A stretch of DNA of 64,000 nucleotides from Ilyomonas sp964249755 (GCA_964249755.1 CAXUDB010000002.1:186001-250000); one strand, 5' to 3'. Counted from the first letter of the stretch, positions 33,373 through 42,084 are shown. The notes: generated by a model from the letters alone, not told the origin. Numbers and translations: made by a program.

Positions 33373-34356
33373 TTAATTATTGAAAACTGCCATTGAATTC
33401 TCTTTGTCTTTAGCGAGCTGTTCTTTGAGTGCATCAAGCCCATTAAACTTTTCTTCGGCGCGTAGATACTGGCGAAGATGTATGCGTAATGTATTTCCAT
33501 AAATGTCTTGATCCCAATCAAACAGATTTACTTCAATGGTGCGTTGTGTGCCATTTACAGTTGGGTTTAAGCCAATGCTCATCATGCCTTTCAATAATGG
33601 AACAGCGGCGAGTGTTGAGTTCGTTTCAGCTTCATCTATCGTTGATAAATCTTTATTCATCAACTGCGCTTCTACGGCGTAAATGCCATTGCCTGGCACC
33701 AGTTTTTCTTTATCCTCTATTTGAATGTTTGCTGTAGGATAACCAATGGTTCTACCGAGTTGTTTTCCTTTTACAACCGTGCCTTCAAAGAAATAAGAAT
33801 AGGAAAGGAACCGGTTGGCGGTGTCTACATCATGGTTCAATAACGCTTCGCGGATTTTGGTGGAACTGATGGTGATTTCGTTAAGGATATGTTCCGGTAT
33901 TTCCTTTACAGCAAAGCTTAATTCGCTGCCCCATTTTTCCAGCAATTGGTAATTGCCGCCGCGGTCTTTTCCAAACTTATGATCGTAGCCGATGATAATG
34001 GTATGCGGATGAAACAACCGGTATAAGAAGTTGTGGATATATTCTTCTGCTGTCTGGCTGGCAAACGCTTCATCAAAAGGAATGACTACCAAATGATCAA
34101 CACCAATTGCTGCAAGTAATTCTGCTTTTTCGGGTAAAGTAGTGAGGATGGGAACAGGCGACTGACCTTCGTGAACCACTTGACGCGGGTGTGGATGAAA
34201 GGTGATAATGACTGTCTCACCCCCAATTTCCGCTGCCTCTTTGCGAAGCTGTCCGATGATTTTCCGGTGACCTGCATGGACGCCATCGAACGTGCCAATG
34301 GTGATGACCGCATTGCGAAAGCGGGGCAGACGGGATAAGTCTCTGTGAACCTGCAT
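33373..34356 (-). CDS. ribF: Bifunctional riboflavin kinase / FAD synthetase
   Basis: A 327-residue enzyme making FMN and FAD. I start at the ATG at 34356 (MQVHRDLSRLPRF), because a -7 element (34365-34372) lies just upstream and the longer frame would run over the divergent purM promoter. The N-terminal adenylyltransferase domain has TIGTFDGVHAGHRKII, ITFHPHPRQVV, IIIGYDHKFGKDRGG and ISSTKIR. The C-terminal kinase domain has LGRTIGYPTANIQ and IEVNLFDWDQDIYG. Convergent with holA. Confidence 0.95.
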   Translation of the reverse strand: MQVHRDLSRLPRFRNAVITIGTFDGVHAGHRKIIGQLRKEAAEIGGETVIITFHPHPRQVVHEGQSPVPILTTLPEKAELLAAIGVDHLVVIPFDEAFASQTAEEYIHNFLYRLFHPHTIIIGYDHKFGKDRGGNYQLLEKWGSELSFAVKEIPEHILNEITISSTKIREALLNHDVDTANRFLSYSYFFEGTVVKGKQLGRTIGYPTANIQIEDKEKLVPGNGIYAVEAQLMNKDLSTIDEAETNSTLAAVPLLKGMMSIGLNPTVNGTQRTIEVNLFDWDQDIYGNTLRIHLRQYLRAEEKFNGLDALKEQLAKDKENSMAVFNN

Positions 34357-34364
34357 AAAGAGAA

Positions 34365-34372
34365 CAAAGATA
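34365..34372 (-). promoter_or_regulatory. -7 element (TATCTTTG, minus strand) of ribF
   Basis: An exact TAnnTTTG match 8 nt before the ribF start codon. It supports the shorter start. Confidence 0.55.
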
Positions 34373-34431
34373 AGAGACAAGCCCCCAACCCCTAAAGGGG
34401 AGTTTGAAGAAGTGAAACAAGTATCAACCAT

Positions 34432-34439
34432 TACTTTTG
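34432..34439 (+). promoter_or_regulatory. -7 element (TACTTTTG) of purM
   Basis: An exact TAnnTTTG match 15 nt before the ATG at 34455. The ribF and purM promoters are divergent, with their -7 boxes 59 bp apart. Confidence 0.55.
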
Positions 34440-34454
34440 CCATTACTTATAAAG

Positions 34455-35690
34455 ATGATGATTTTAGAACTTATTAATCGGTTTCAATACTCCCCTTCAG
34501 GAGATGGGAGTTCTTCTTCGCTTTATTCGCAACGCGGCGTATCAGCGCAAAAAGAAGAAGTGCATGCAGCTATACAAAAGCTGGATGCCGGATTGTATCC
34601 TCATGCGTTCTGCAAGATGTATCCTGACTTTATCGGCGGCGATGAAAGCTTTGTGAATATTATGCATGCAGATGGGGCGGGAACCAAAAGCATCTTAGCT
34701 TATTTATACTGGAAAGAAACGGGTGACGTAAACGTATGGAAAGGCATTGCACAGGATGCAGTGGCGATGAATCTGGATGATTTGCTTTGCGTTGGTGTGT
34801 ATGATAATTTGCTGTTCTCTTCTACCATTGACCGCAACAAAAAACTGATTCCCGGCGAAGTGCTGAAAGCGGTAATTGATGGTACGCAGGAATTTTTTGA
34901 CGTGTTGAAAACCTTTGGTGTAAACATTCAATATCTGGGCGGCGAAACGGCAGATGTAGGCGATGTGGTGCGCACCATTGCGGTGAATGGAACGATGATG
35001 GCCAGACAAGAGAAGAACCGCATCATCACCAATGAAAAGATTAGGGCTGGCGACGTGATTGTTGGCTTTGCATCGTATGGGCAAACGACGTATGAAACAG
35101 AATACAACAGCGGCTTAGGAAGTAACGGGCTGACCAGTGCAAGACACGATGTATTGAGTAAATATTATGCAGAAAAGTATCCCGAAACCTTTGAGCCTTC
35201 CTTGCCCGATGAAGTGGTTTATATCGGTCAAAATAAAGTAACCGACCTGTTAGATATCGGCGATCAGTTTCTTGCGGTTGGCAAGCTTCTGCTTAGCCCG
35301 ACTCGTACCTATGCACCCCTGATGAAACGCTTGCTGGATGAGCATTTTAGTGATATACATGGCGTGATACATTGCAGCGGCGGCGGGCAAACAAAGTGTA
35401 TGAAATACCTGCCTGCACCAATGAAAGTGATAAAGGATAACCTGTTTCAACCGCCACCTATTTTTGAGCTGATCCAAAAAAACTCGGGTGCTGATAACAG
35501 GGAAATGTTCCAGGTATTTAACATGGGGCACCGGCTGGAAATTTTTACAAATGAAAAGGCTGCTGAGACGATGATTGCTGCGGCAAAAGAATTAGGAATA
35601 GAGGCTAAAATAGTTGGACGAACAGAATCATACGAAAGTAAATTATTGGCATTAAAAGTGAATGGTACCACGATTGAATATCAATACTAA
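34455..35690 (+). CDS. purM: Phosphoribosylformylglycinamidine cyclo-ligase (AIR synthetase)
   Basis: A 411-residue enzyme of purine synthesis that closes the imidazole ring using ATP. It carries the glycine/acid loop MHADGAGTKSILAYLYWKETGD and the PurM segment AQDAVAMNLDDLLCVG. It also has YLGGETADVGDVVRTIAVNGTM, DVIVGFASYGQTTYETEYNSGLGSNGLTSAR and the C-terminal IHCSGGGQTKCMKYLP. It is longer than the E. coli protein (345) as in other Bacteroidota. ATG at 34455 chosen (34458 is equally possible); a TTG at 34437 overlaps the -7 box. Confidence 0.93.
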   Translation: MMILELINRFQYSPSGDGSSSSLYSQRGVSAQKEEVHAAIQKLDAGLYPHAFCKMYPDFIGGDESFVNIMHADGAGTKSILAYLYWKETGDVNVWKGIAQDAVAMNLDDLLCVGVYDNLLFSSTIDRNKKLIPGEVLKAVIDGTQEFFDVLKTFGVNIQYLGGETADVGDVVRTIAVNGTMMARQEKNRIITNEKIRAGDVIVGFASYGQTTYETEYNSGLGSNGLTSARHDVLSKYYAEKYPETFEPSLPDEVVYIGQNKVTDLLDIGDQFLAVGKLLLSPTRTYAPLMKRLLDEHFSDIHGVIHCSGGGQTKCMKYLPAPMKVIKDNLFQPPPIFELIQKNSGADNREMFQVFNMGHRLEIFTNEKAAETMIAAAKELGIEAKIVGRTESYESKLLALKVNGTTIEYQY

Positions 35691-35724
35691 AAGAAAAGAG
35701 CAGATCCATCTGCTCTTTTCTTTT
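35689..35724. terminator. Bidirectional terminator between purM and the amidase-BlaR gene
   Basis: Perfect 17-bp arms (35689-35705 and 35708-35724; core GAGCAGAT/ATCTGCTC) with a 2-nt loop, and A-rich and T-rich flanks on both strands. The left arm overlaps the purM stop codon. Confidence 0.88.
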
Positions 35725-35745
35725 AGTACTAACGTTTTACGAGTT

Positions 35746-37710
35746 TTAATCAGGCTCGTACCCGTTTTTAATATTGTCTACCGAACTTGAATCTGGCTTC
35801 GAAGGCTTTTTATTTCCTGTTGTTACTTCAACAACACCATTTTTCCCTTTTTCACCATACCGTTTTATTGCTTCATCGCTCTTCCAAACCGTAACAGCTT
35901 TTATCTCATTCGATGGAATAATATCGACTTTGTCTTTTGGCATCTCTTTGCCATCAACAATGTATAACGGTGCTGTTGTTATATCATTATCAAGTTTGTC
36001 AACAGTAGTATCAGCAGATTTTCCTTTGTTGTTGCTCTTATCTTTCATTTGAATCAACACCACTCCGTTCTTGCCCTTTTCTCCATACTTTTTTATTGAA
36101 GATGCCTCTTTTAACACCGTAACTGATTCGATATTGTTAGCATCCATTTTCTTTACCTCCTCTGCCGGAATTTCTTTGCCATCAACGATATACAGAGGTG
36201 TTTTCCCGGTTGTATCAGTAATTGCGGTCATACTTTTATCTGCATTCGCATAAGCAACTACGCCTTGCAAAATGTCCCTTGCCATCCGCTCTATCTTAGT
36301 GTCATCCATAAGTTGTTTCAGGTTATTTGTATTATTCATATAACCGCATTCGAAGATGATGGCCGGATATGGATTCTGATCAATGACATAAATGCCCTGT
36401 TGCTTACGTTGTATCAAAACCGTGTTCACGGCAAAATCATTTTTTACCGTTTGTAACAGGCTTGATCCAAGCAAGCGGCTTTTTGTATAATTACTGTTTG
36501 CATCGTTTCTTGTGATGTATACATTCACTTCCTGTTTGCTTGTCTTCTTTTCGTCGGTCACATTCATGTGCACAGAAATGAAGGCATCCGGGCTTTGTTC
36601 TTTTGTAAAATTCAACCTGTCTTTCAGACTAACAGTTGCATCTTCTATTCTTGTCATTTTGACTGTGATGCCATAGGAGGGTGCAAGCTGTGCTATCTCT
36701 TTTGCAACAGATAAATTGATGTCTTTTTCCAGTTTATCATTACTGCCTGGTGCACCGGCATCATTACCACCATGGCCGGCATCAACAACCAATACAAACG
36801 GTGCGTTCACGCGAGACTGAATATTCCCGTTTTTATTTTCTTTCAGTTTGAAAGCAAATAACAAAACCGTTGCCGCTAAGAGCGGTAAAATCAGTAATCT
36901 TCGTGCATAGCTAAAGCTCGGTTTGTTTGATGTGGTAAGCATAAGTAATCTTCTTTTTATTGGTGAATAATGAAATGACTGTGCCGGTGAGGATATATGT
37001 TTGCCGTATTGCGAATGCAGCAGCATTAGTGCAAAAGCTTCTGCGTTTTTATTTTCAATTGCCTTTTCATCGGCAATAAATTCATGTATCAGGTTCAACT
37101 CTTTTTCTATCAGCCAATAGAAGGGATTGATCCAGAAAAGAAGTGTTGTAATCCTTACAACTACCTTATCCCAGCTGTGCTTTTGCTCAATATGAGTCAG
37201 CTCATGCTTGAATATCTGCCTGCCGGTTTCGTCCGATATATCAATGGTATTTTTCCAGAATAGATTGTTGAAAAAAGAAAACGGCGCCTGATCCAGGTTG
37301 GTATTGATGATACTGATATTGTTGAGCTTTTCTACTGGGTAGCTTCGTTTGTAGCGGAAGATTCTGATAATACCAGCAGTAAAAGACAGAAGCAAACAAA
37401 ATGTGATAAAACCATACATCAGCATGGCGAAAATGTTCTGAGAAAAAAGGTTGCTGTTTGTCAGGTTATTCTTCTCGCCGTCGTTTGTAACCACTACACT
37501 CATCAGTTGAATCACTTGTGGGTTATTGCTTTGCCATTGCCATAATTCAACAGTAACGAAAGGGAGCAACAAGCTTACAGCAACGCTCATCAGCAGGTAA
37601 AAACGATTGTAATAATGAAACCGGTTATTACGAAGCGAAATGTAATAATAGCAGAATAAAATGCCCGAATAAACGATTGCTTTCAGTATATAAATAAGAA
37701 GTGTTTGCAT
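35746..37710 (-). CDS. BlaR1-type M56 metalloprotease fused to an N-acetylmuramoyl-L-alanine amidase
   Basis: A 654-residue sensor-like protein. Residues 1-~290 form a BlaR1/MecR1 M56 module with four membrane helices, zinc motif HELTH (169-173) and a further acidic ligand in HEFIADE (209-215). Residues ~303-490 form an Amidase_3 domain with all zinc/catalytic residues: His313 (DAGHGG), Glu328, His381 (ISVHMN) and Glu454 (IIFECGY). Two TonB-plug-like repeats follow (505-556, 581-630), each PLYIVDGKE...YGEKGKNGVV. Usual BlaR1 proteins carry a penicillin-binding domain here. It lies 9 nt behind the BlaI gene. A cell-wall-sensing role is inference. Confidence 0.9.
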   Translation of the reverse strand: MQTLLIYILKAIVYSGILFCYYYISLRNNRFHYYNRFYLLMSVAVSLLLPFVTVELWQWQSNNPQVIQLMSVVVTNDGEKNNLTNSNLFSQNIFAMLMYGFITFCLLLSFTAGIIRIFRYKRSYPVEKLNNISIINTNLDQAPFSFFNNLFWKNTIDISDETGRQIFKHELTHIEQKHSWDKVVVRITTLLFWINPFYWLIEKELNLIHEFIADEKAIENKNAEAFALMLLHSQYGKHISSPAQSFHYSPIKRRLLMLTTSNKPSFSYARRLLILPLLAATVLLFAFKLKENKNGNIQSRVNAPFVLVVDAGHGGNDAGAPGSNDKLEKDINLSVAKEIAQLAPSYGITVKMTRIEDATVSLKDRLNFTKEQSPDAFISVHMNVTDEKKTSKQEVNVYITRNDANSNYTKSRLLGSSLLQTVKNDFAVNTVLIQRKQQGIYVIDQNPYPAIIFECGYMNNTNNLKQLMDDTKIERMARDILQGVVAYANADKSMTAITDTTGKTPLYIVDGKEIPAEEVKKMDANNIESVTVLKEASSIKKYGEKGKNGVVLIQMKDKSNNKGKSADTTVDKLDNDITTAPLYIVDGKEMPKDKVDIIPSNEIKAVTVWKSDEAIKRYGEKGKNGVVEVTTGNKKPSKPDSSSVDNIKNGYEPD

Positions 37711-37719
37711 CGCAGTATT

Positions 37720-38079
37720 TTATTTTTTCTTCAATTGATTCAGCAGTAATTCTAAGTCAGCAACGCTTAGCTTCTTTTCATCTACTAAGAAGGAAACTGC
37801 CTGTGCAAATGAGCCATCGAAGTAACCTTTTACCAGTCCACTCATGGTGTCTTTAAAATAAGCCTGCTTACCAATGAGCGATTTGTATTCGTTCATGCGC
37901 CCATACACTTTGGTTCCCACAAATTCTTTATCTATTAATATCTTCAGCAGTGTAGCTACTGTATTGGAGTGCGGTTTTGGTTCAGGCATCGCATCTATAA
38001 TATCCTTCAAAAACCCTTTTTTTATTTTCCAAAGTGCCTGCATTATCACTTCTTCGGCTTTGGTTAATGTCTTCATCAA
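37720..38079 (-). CDS. BlaI/MecI-type transcriptional repressor
   Basis: A 119-residue winged-helix repressor (LTKAEEVIMQALWKIKKGFLKDIIDAM...HSNTVATLLKILIDKEFVGTKVYGRMNEYKSLI), the standard BlaI/MecI fold with a C-terminal dimer helix region (SFLVDEKKLSVADLELLLNQLKKK). In the family the M56 protease, active on a signal, leads to BlaI cleavage and derepression. It is the first gene of the two-gene operon. Met 1 or Met 2 can be the start. Confidence 0.93.
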   Translation of the reverse strand: MMKTLTKAEEVIMQALWKIKKGFLKDIIDAMPEPKPHSNTVATLLKILIDKEFVGTKVYGRMNEYKSLIGKQAYFKDTMSGLVKGYFDGSFAQAVSFLVDEKKLSVADLELLLNQLKKK

Positions 38080-38087
38080 CTAAAAAT

Positions 38088-38138
38088 TTAGTCGAAGATA
38101 GACTAATTTATTAGTCGGGTAACTATTTTTTTAGTTAC
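38088..38138. promoter_or_regulatory. Tandem dyads: probable BlaI operators
   Basis: TTAGTC (38088-38093) N7 GACTAA (38101-38106), a third TTAGTC (38111-38116), then GTAACT (38119-38124) N8 AGTTAC (38133-38138). They lie right upstream of the BlaI start (38079), where an autoregulated BlaI/MecI operon has its operators. Confidence 0.65.
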
Positions 38139-38180
38139 TGACAAAATTTCTTGACAATTCTATGGCCTAACAATTGCATG

Positions 38181-38196
38181 TATGTACATATATTTG
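38181..38196 (+). promoter_or_regulatory. -7 element with overlapping palindrome before the second MarR gene
   Basis: A perfect 10-bp palindrome TATGTACATA (38181-38190) overlaps -7 TATATTTG (38189-38196), 4 nt before the GTG start. A repressor on the palindrome would block the promoter directly, so autoregulation by MarR is likely. Confidence 0.55.
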
Positions 38197-38200
38197 CATT

Positions 38201-38659
38201 GTGAAATTGGAAGAGGCTATACAAACAAAGAATTTTACCAGCGAAAAGCAGAGGGCGGTTTTGAATCTTATGTACACAACCTATCTTCTCAAAACCCACA
38301 TTGGCGCGGCAATGAAGCGGTTCGATTTGACCATGGAGCAATACAATGTATTGCGCATTTTAAAGGGCAAGCATCCACAGTGCATGTGTGTGAAAGATAT
38401 TGCCGGCAGGATGATAGAACGCAGCTCCAACGTGCCGCGCATTGCGGATCGTTTGGAAGCTAAGAAGCTGATTAAGCGTTACCAGTCGGAAGAAGACAAA
38501 CGCCATACTTCCCTATCGCTTACCGAGAAAGGAATATCAGTGCTTCAGCAATCGCTGAGCGAGATTGAAAAGATTGATCATGAGCTTTCATTCCTTACGG
38601 ATGGCGAGGTGAACCAATTGAATTCACTGTTAGAAAAAATCAACATAAATATTCATTAA
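38201..38659 (+). CDS. MarR family transcriptional regulator
   Basis: A 152-residue winged-helix regulator, started at GTG 38201 (VKLEEAIQTKNF) because the -7 box ends 4 nt upstream. HTH region CMCVKDIAGRMIERSSNVPRIADRLEAKKLIKR and wing SEEDKRHTSLSLTEKGISVL, with the MarR D-x-R variant. It is 18 nt upstream of a YceI gene and a flavin reductase, a combination common in Bacteroidota and thought to answer redox or isoprenoid/quinone stress. Overall order marR-yceI-reductase suggests an operon. Confidence 0.9.
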   Translation: MKLEEAIQTKNFTSEKQRAVLNLMYTTYLLKTHIGAAMKRFDLTMEQYNVLRILKGKHPQCMCVKDIAGRMIERSSNVPRIADRLEAKKLIKRYQSEEDKRHTSLSLTEKGISVLQQSLSEIEKIDHELSFLTDGEVNQLNSLLEKININIH

Positions 38660-38677
38660 CAACTAAAAGCACAAATC

Positions 38678-39205
38678 ATGGCAACTTACAACATTGATCC
38701 TGCCCACTCGGAAATTACATTTAAAGTAAAGCACTTAATGATTACCAACGTTACCGGAAGATTCAAAAAATTCTCTGGTAAAATGGAAAGTGAGCAGGAT
38801 GATTTTACCGATGCAAAAATTGAGTTCGAAGCTGACATAGACAGCATTGACACCAACAATGAGCAACGCGATGGTCATTTGCGCACCGGTGATTTTCTGG
38901 ATGCGGCAAAATATCCCAAACTCACTTTTACATCTACTTCTTTAACAAAAGAAAGCGATGGTATTTACAAACTGAATGGCGACTTAAGTATCCACGGTGT
39001 TACGAAACCGGTAACTATGTCAGCTGAATTAGCCGGCGTAAACAAAGACCCCTGGGGACAAACCAAAGTAGGTTTCGAACTCACCGGAAGCATTCACCGT
39101 AAAGACTTTGGTATGGAGTACAATGCCGCTTTAGAAACCGGTGGTGTATTGGTGGGCGATGAAGTAAAGTTGCAACTGGATGTGCAATTGGTGAAACAGG
39201 CTTAA
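38678..39205 (+). CDS. YceI family protein (lipid-binding barrel)
   Basis: A 175-residue protein with the YceI lipocalin-like fold: YNIDPAHSEITFKVKHLMITNVTGRF, IDTNNEQRDGHLRTGDFLDAAKYPKLTF, LNGDLSIHGVTKPV and the terminal VLVGDEVKLQLDVQLV. The conserved HS and HL/R residues that line the isoprenoid pocket are present. No signal peptide, so this copy is probably cytoplasmic. Second gene of the MarR operon. Confidence 0.95.
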   Translation: MATYNIDPAHSEITFKVKHLMITNVTGRFKKFSGKMESEQDDFTDAKIEFEADIDSIDTNNEQRDGHLRTGDFLDAAKYPKLTFTSTSLTKESDGIYKLNGDLSIHGVTKPVTMSAELAGVNKDPWGQTKVGFELTGSIHRKDFGMEYNAALETGGVLVGDEVKLQLDVQLVKQA

Positions 39206-39233
39206 AAATTGAAGCCTGAAAGGAGAAGAAATT

Positions 39234-39803
39234 ATGAACATAGAGATTATATCAGGCAGCCCGCGCAAGGATAGCGTTACATTCCGGGTTGCCCTGTTTT
39301 TACAGAAATATTTAACGCAAAAGACGCAGCATACAGTGGGAATTATTGACGTGCGCGAGTGGGAGATACCAGCCATGCTTCAATCCGGCTGGTCATCGCC
39401 CGACAAAGCGCCGGAAAACCTGCGCCCGATGGCGGAAAGAATGTTTGCAGCCGAAGCTTTTATTTTTCTAAGCCCTGAATACAATGGAACTTATTCAGGT
39501 GCAATGAAAAACCTATTAGATTACTTCCCGAAGCAGACACGCAAAGCCATTGCCATTGCAACAGCTTCGCCCGGCGTAATGGGCGGCATCCGTGCCAGCC
39601 AGCAAATGCAGCTTTTGATCAATGCCCTGTTCGGTATTGGTTCGCCCTACATGCTGATTGTGCCGATGGTGCAGAATAAATTTGATGAAGAGGGAAACCT
39701 TACCGATGCTGGTTTCCAGAAGAGCATAGACGTTTTTGTTGCCGAGTTTTTATGGCTGGCAGAAAGCCTTAACCCGGTAGTGGAACCGGCAGAGTTAATG
39801 TGA
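39234..39803 (+). CDS. NADPH-dependent FMN reductase family protein
   Basis: A 189-residue flavodoxin-fold reductase. GSPRKDSVTFRVALFL is the FMN phosphate loop and SPEYNGTYSGAMKNLLDYFP the ring-binding loop (a variant of SPEYxxxxPGxLKN in which Pro is replaced). It is the third gene of the MarR-YceI operon and could use the same redox signal. It differs clearly from the copy at 5311. Confidence 0.9.
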   Translation: MNIEIISGSPRKDSVTFRVALFLQKYLTQKTQHTVGIIDVREWEIPAMLQSGWSSPDKAPENLRPMAERMFAAEAFIFLSPEYNGTYSGAMKNLLDYFPKQTRKAIAIATASPGVMGGIRASQQMQLLINALFGIGSPYMLIVPMVQNKFDEEGNLTDAGFQKSIDVFVAEFLWLAESLNPVVEPAELM

Positions 39804-39826
39804 TGGTTGGATGTGTGAGTAAGTGA

Positions 39827-39855
39827 AAACCCTCTCTTTGCGAGAGGGTTTTTTT
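39827..39855 (+). terminator. Rho-independent terminator of the MarR-YceI operon
   Basis: AAACCCTCTC, loop TTTGC, GAGAGGGTTT and a run of T. Twenty-four nt after the reductase stop codon. Confidence 0.9.
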
Positions 39856-39856
39856 A

Positions 39857-39890
39857 TGTATGATGTTAGATGGGGGATGTACGATGTTGC
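39857..39890. repeat. Short ATGATGT-type repeat, inverse of the one at 40073
   Basis: Contains GATGTACGATGT, the complement of ACATCGTACATC found at 40073-40084. The two flank the 95-bp dispersed repeat, and the same motif is at 60332-60364. Confidence 0.5.
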
Positions 39891-39932
39891 TTAGTTATAT
39901 TGGGTTCCTTTTATTGTGAGTTTTCTTTTTTT

Positions 39933-40028
39933 ATGGGACGAACGACACCGCTCCGGTGAATCGCCTCTTGCGTCGCACTCTTCAACGTTCTGAAATAAAT
40001 TGGGCTTTTTATTAAAGCCTATATTTCA
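39933..40028. repeat. Dispersed ~95-bp repeat, copy 1
   Basis: Begins ATGGGACG and ends near CTATATTTCA. It aligns with 55370-55464 along its full length, including the identical 16-mer TTGCGTCGCACTCTTC and the hairpin-like GGGCTTTTTATTAAAGCC. Both copies are on the same strand, in different intergenic gaps. No coding frame. Confidence 0.75.
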
Positions 40029-40072
40029 ATCGCGCATCATAGATGGCTTCATTTCTCCTAACCACGCTCCAC

Positions 40073-40100
40073 ACATCGTACATCTAACATCGTACATCGA
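40073..40100. repeat. Short ACATCGTACATC tandem repeat
   Basis: ACATCGTACATC, TA, then ACATCGTACATCGA with a near-11-bp period. A further member lies at 60332-60364, next to another gene 3' end. Confidence 0.55.
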
Positions 40101-40101
40101 A

Positions 40102-41415
40102 TCACACTTTCGGTTCCCAGCCCGGCTCATAGTCCCGCTTCCACAGCTTCATCGCTTTGTCGTTGTGAAGAATGTGACCATTACTTGTATCGCAATACAA
40201 AGTCTCGCCCGTGCGCTGCGCAATGTTTGCCAGGTGACAAAGCAACACACTCTTGCTGCCTTCGCTTACCGGCGAGGTTAGCGTTGCTTCGCCGCGAATG
40301 CTGTTGACAAAGTTGTGGAAGTGGAAGAAATCAAGATTGCCGGTACTGCTTACCGTGTTGGAAGCATCGGCTTTGGTATCGCTTTTTATTTCCTTCACCA
40401 GTTTATTATCGGCATCAAACACTTTGTAGTCGCCGCCGCCATTATTCACCAGTGTTCCTTTATCACCATAAATTATAAAGCCCCTGCCGGCACCTTCAAC
40501 CGGGTATAAATTACAGCTCCGGCTCTCCCAGGTAATGGCTTTATTGTCGCCAAATTCAAACGTGGCGACCTGTGTATCCGGCGTTTGCCAATCGTCTTTA
40601 AACGCATATCGGCCACCCGAAGAAGTAACTTTCGTAGGATAATCAACCCCCAGAAACCAGCGACAGCAATCTATCTCGTGCGTGCCATTGTTGCAGGCCT
40701 CGCCGGTGCCCCAATGCCAGCGCCAGTGCCAGTTGTAATGAACTAAATTATCTACATAGTCCTGCCTTGGTGCCGGACCCTGCCACAAGTCGAAATCAAG
40801 CGTGGAGGGAACCGATACTTTCTTGCCAATGCCAATGGTTTTGCGGTTATTAGCATACCAGGCTTTGGCGAAATAAGCTTTGCCGATAATGCCTTCGTGC
40901 ACTTCTTTGGCAGCCTGTATAAGGGTAGGCATCGAGCGGCGCTGGTTGCCCATCTGGATGAGCTTGTTATACTTGTTCATTGCCTCCACAATCAGCTCGC
41001 CTTCGTGCGGGTTTTGCCCGCAGGGCTTTTCTACATACACATGCTTGCCATGCGCAGCGCCTAAAACAGCTGCCGGTGTATGCCAGTGGTCGGGTGCGGC
41101 AACCACCAAAGCATCGAAATCTTTTTGCTCCACTAATTTGCGGATGTCTTTTACCACCGTGGGTTTGCGGGGCGCATCTTTTAAAGCTTCTATGCCGTTG
41201 GCAATGGCTTTCTCTTCCACATCGCAGATATAGGCCACTTCTACATTCGGTAACTGCGAATAGCAATTGGCAAGGTAAGCACCGCGGCTGTTTACGCCCA
41301 TCACTGCCAGCACTACTTTATTGTTGGGCGCGTTCTTGCCGAAGATGGGAAAGTTTAAAATGGTAAGTCCTGCTGTAGCCAGCGTAGTGTCTTTTATAAA
41401 TTGTCTGCGAATCAT
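40102..41415 (-). CDS. Gfo/Idh/MocA family oxidoreductase with Tat-like signal
   Basis: A 437-residue NAD(P)-dependent sugar dehydrogenase-like protein. The N-terminus IRRQFIKDTTLATAGLTILNF has a twin-arginine and a hydrophobic stretch, so it is probably exported. The Rossmann fold starts VVLAVMGVNSRGAYLANCY. The conserved YVEKPCGQNPHEGE carries the EKP motif, and LVHYNWHWRWHWGTGEACNNGTHEIDCCRWFLG is typical of the Bacteroidota exported branch. Substrate unknown; members act on myo-inositol or other sugars. Transcribed alone. Confidence 0.92.
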   Translation of the reverse strand: MIRRQFIKDTTLATAGLTILNFPIFGKNAPNNKVVLAVMGVNSRGAYLANCYSQLPNVEVAYICDVEEKAIANGIEALKDAPRKPTVVKDIRKLVEQKDFDALVVAAPDHWHTPAAVLGAAHGKHVYVEKPCGQNPHEGELIVEAMNKYNKLIQMGNQRRSMPTLIQAAKEVHEGIIGKAYFAKAWYANNRKTIGIGKKVSVPSTLDFDLWQGPAPRQDYVDNLVHYNWHWRWHWGTGEACNNGTHEIDCCRWFLGVDYPTKVTSSGGRYAFKDDWQTPDTQVATFEFGDNKAITWESRSCNLYPVEGAGRGFIIYGDKGTLVNNGGGDYKVFDADNKLVKEIKSDTKADASNTVSSTGNLDFFHFHNFVNSIRGEATLTSPVSEGSKSVLLCHLANIAQRTGETLYCDTSNGHILHNDKAMKLWKRDYEPGWEPKV

Positions 41416-41564
41416 AGTGCAAGCGTGTGTGGTGGTAAATGAATATCGTTAGAACAACAAAGGCACAAAGTAAGAAAGTTAAGGAATGTGAGAAGGAGGC
41501 TTCATAGCATTTGCTCATTTTCGTTCTAAAAGTTGTGTGCCTTAACTCAGTTAGCAACAACCCA

Positions 41565-42084
41565 TTAACTATGGATTCGCAAATACTCTTTCCATGGGCC
41601 AACTTCATCCCTATATTGTTTAGACAGTACGCGTGCGATTTGGGCAATATGATTGAAGTCGTGAACCACCCAGGTGGCATCAACTGAGATAAACTGACTT
41701 CTCCAAACGCCGGGTGAATTCCCTTCAAATTCAAATCTTCTTCCCCTATTTTCGTTTGAAGAAGCGACTCCACATTTTGTTTTCGCAGCAATGCAAATTC
41801 CTGCAACAGCTCTTCCAGTGTTTTTCCCTTGCTGTCTTCAAATTGGGCAAACCGGTCAAAGGGTTCAAATGTTTTGTTCTCCTCTTCTGATCGTATGATT
41901 TGTATTCTGATTAACCAATCCGTTTTCTCTCCGTGAATGAGATGACCACAATGTCGTAGGCACTCCAGGTGCCTTCACCTTCATTTGCAAATGCCCATTC
42001 CGGTGAAAGATTCTGCAGCATGTGATTGAGAACCTCAGGCGTTCGTTCCAACCTTTCAACTGCTGCTTTTATGGTTAGTTTCAT
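41565..42084 (-). pseudogene. DinB-family gene with two frameshifts
   Basis: The minus strand encodes a DinB-like metal-dependent protein of about 173 residues, but in three frames. Frame 1 from ATG 42084 gives MKLTIKAAVERLERTPEVL...GTWSAYDIV. Near 41946 one G seems missing from a GTGGG run; the next frame continues with HLIHGEKTDWLIRIQII...EVSLSQL. Near 41680 a second single-base loss shifts to ATWVVHDFNHIAQIARVLSKQYRDEVGPWKEYLRIHS and the stop at 41565. The His residues of the three-His site (HLIHGEK; HDFNHIAQ) are all present in the frame sequence. Two independent indels suggest decay or sequence errors. Confidence 0.8.
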
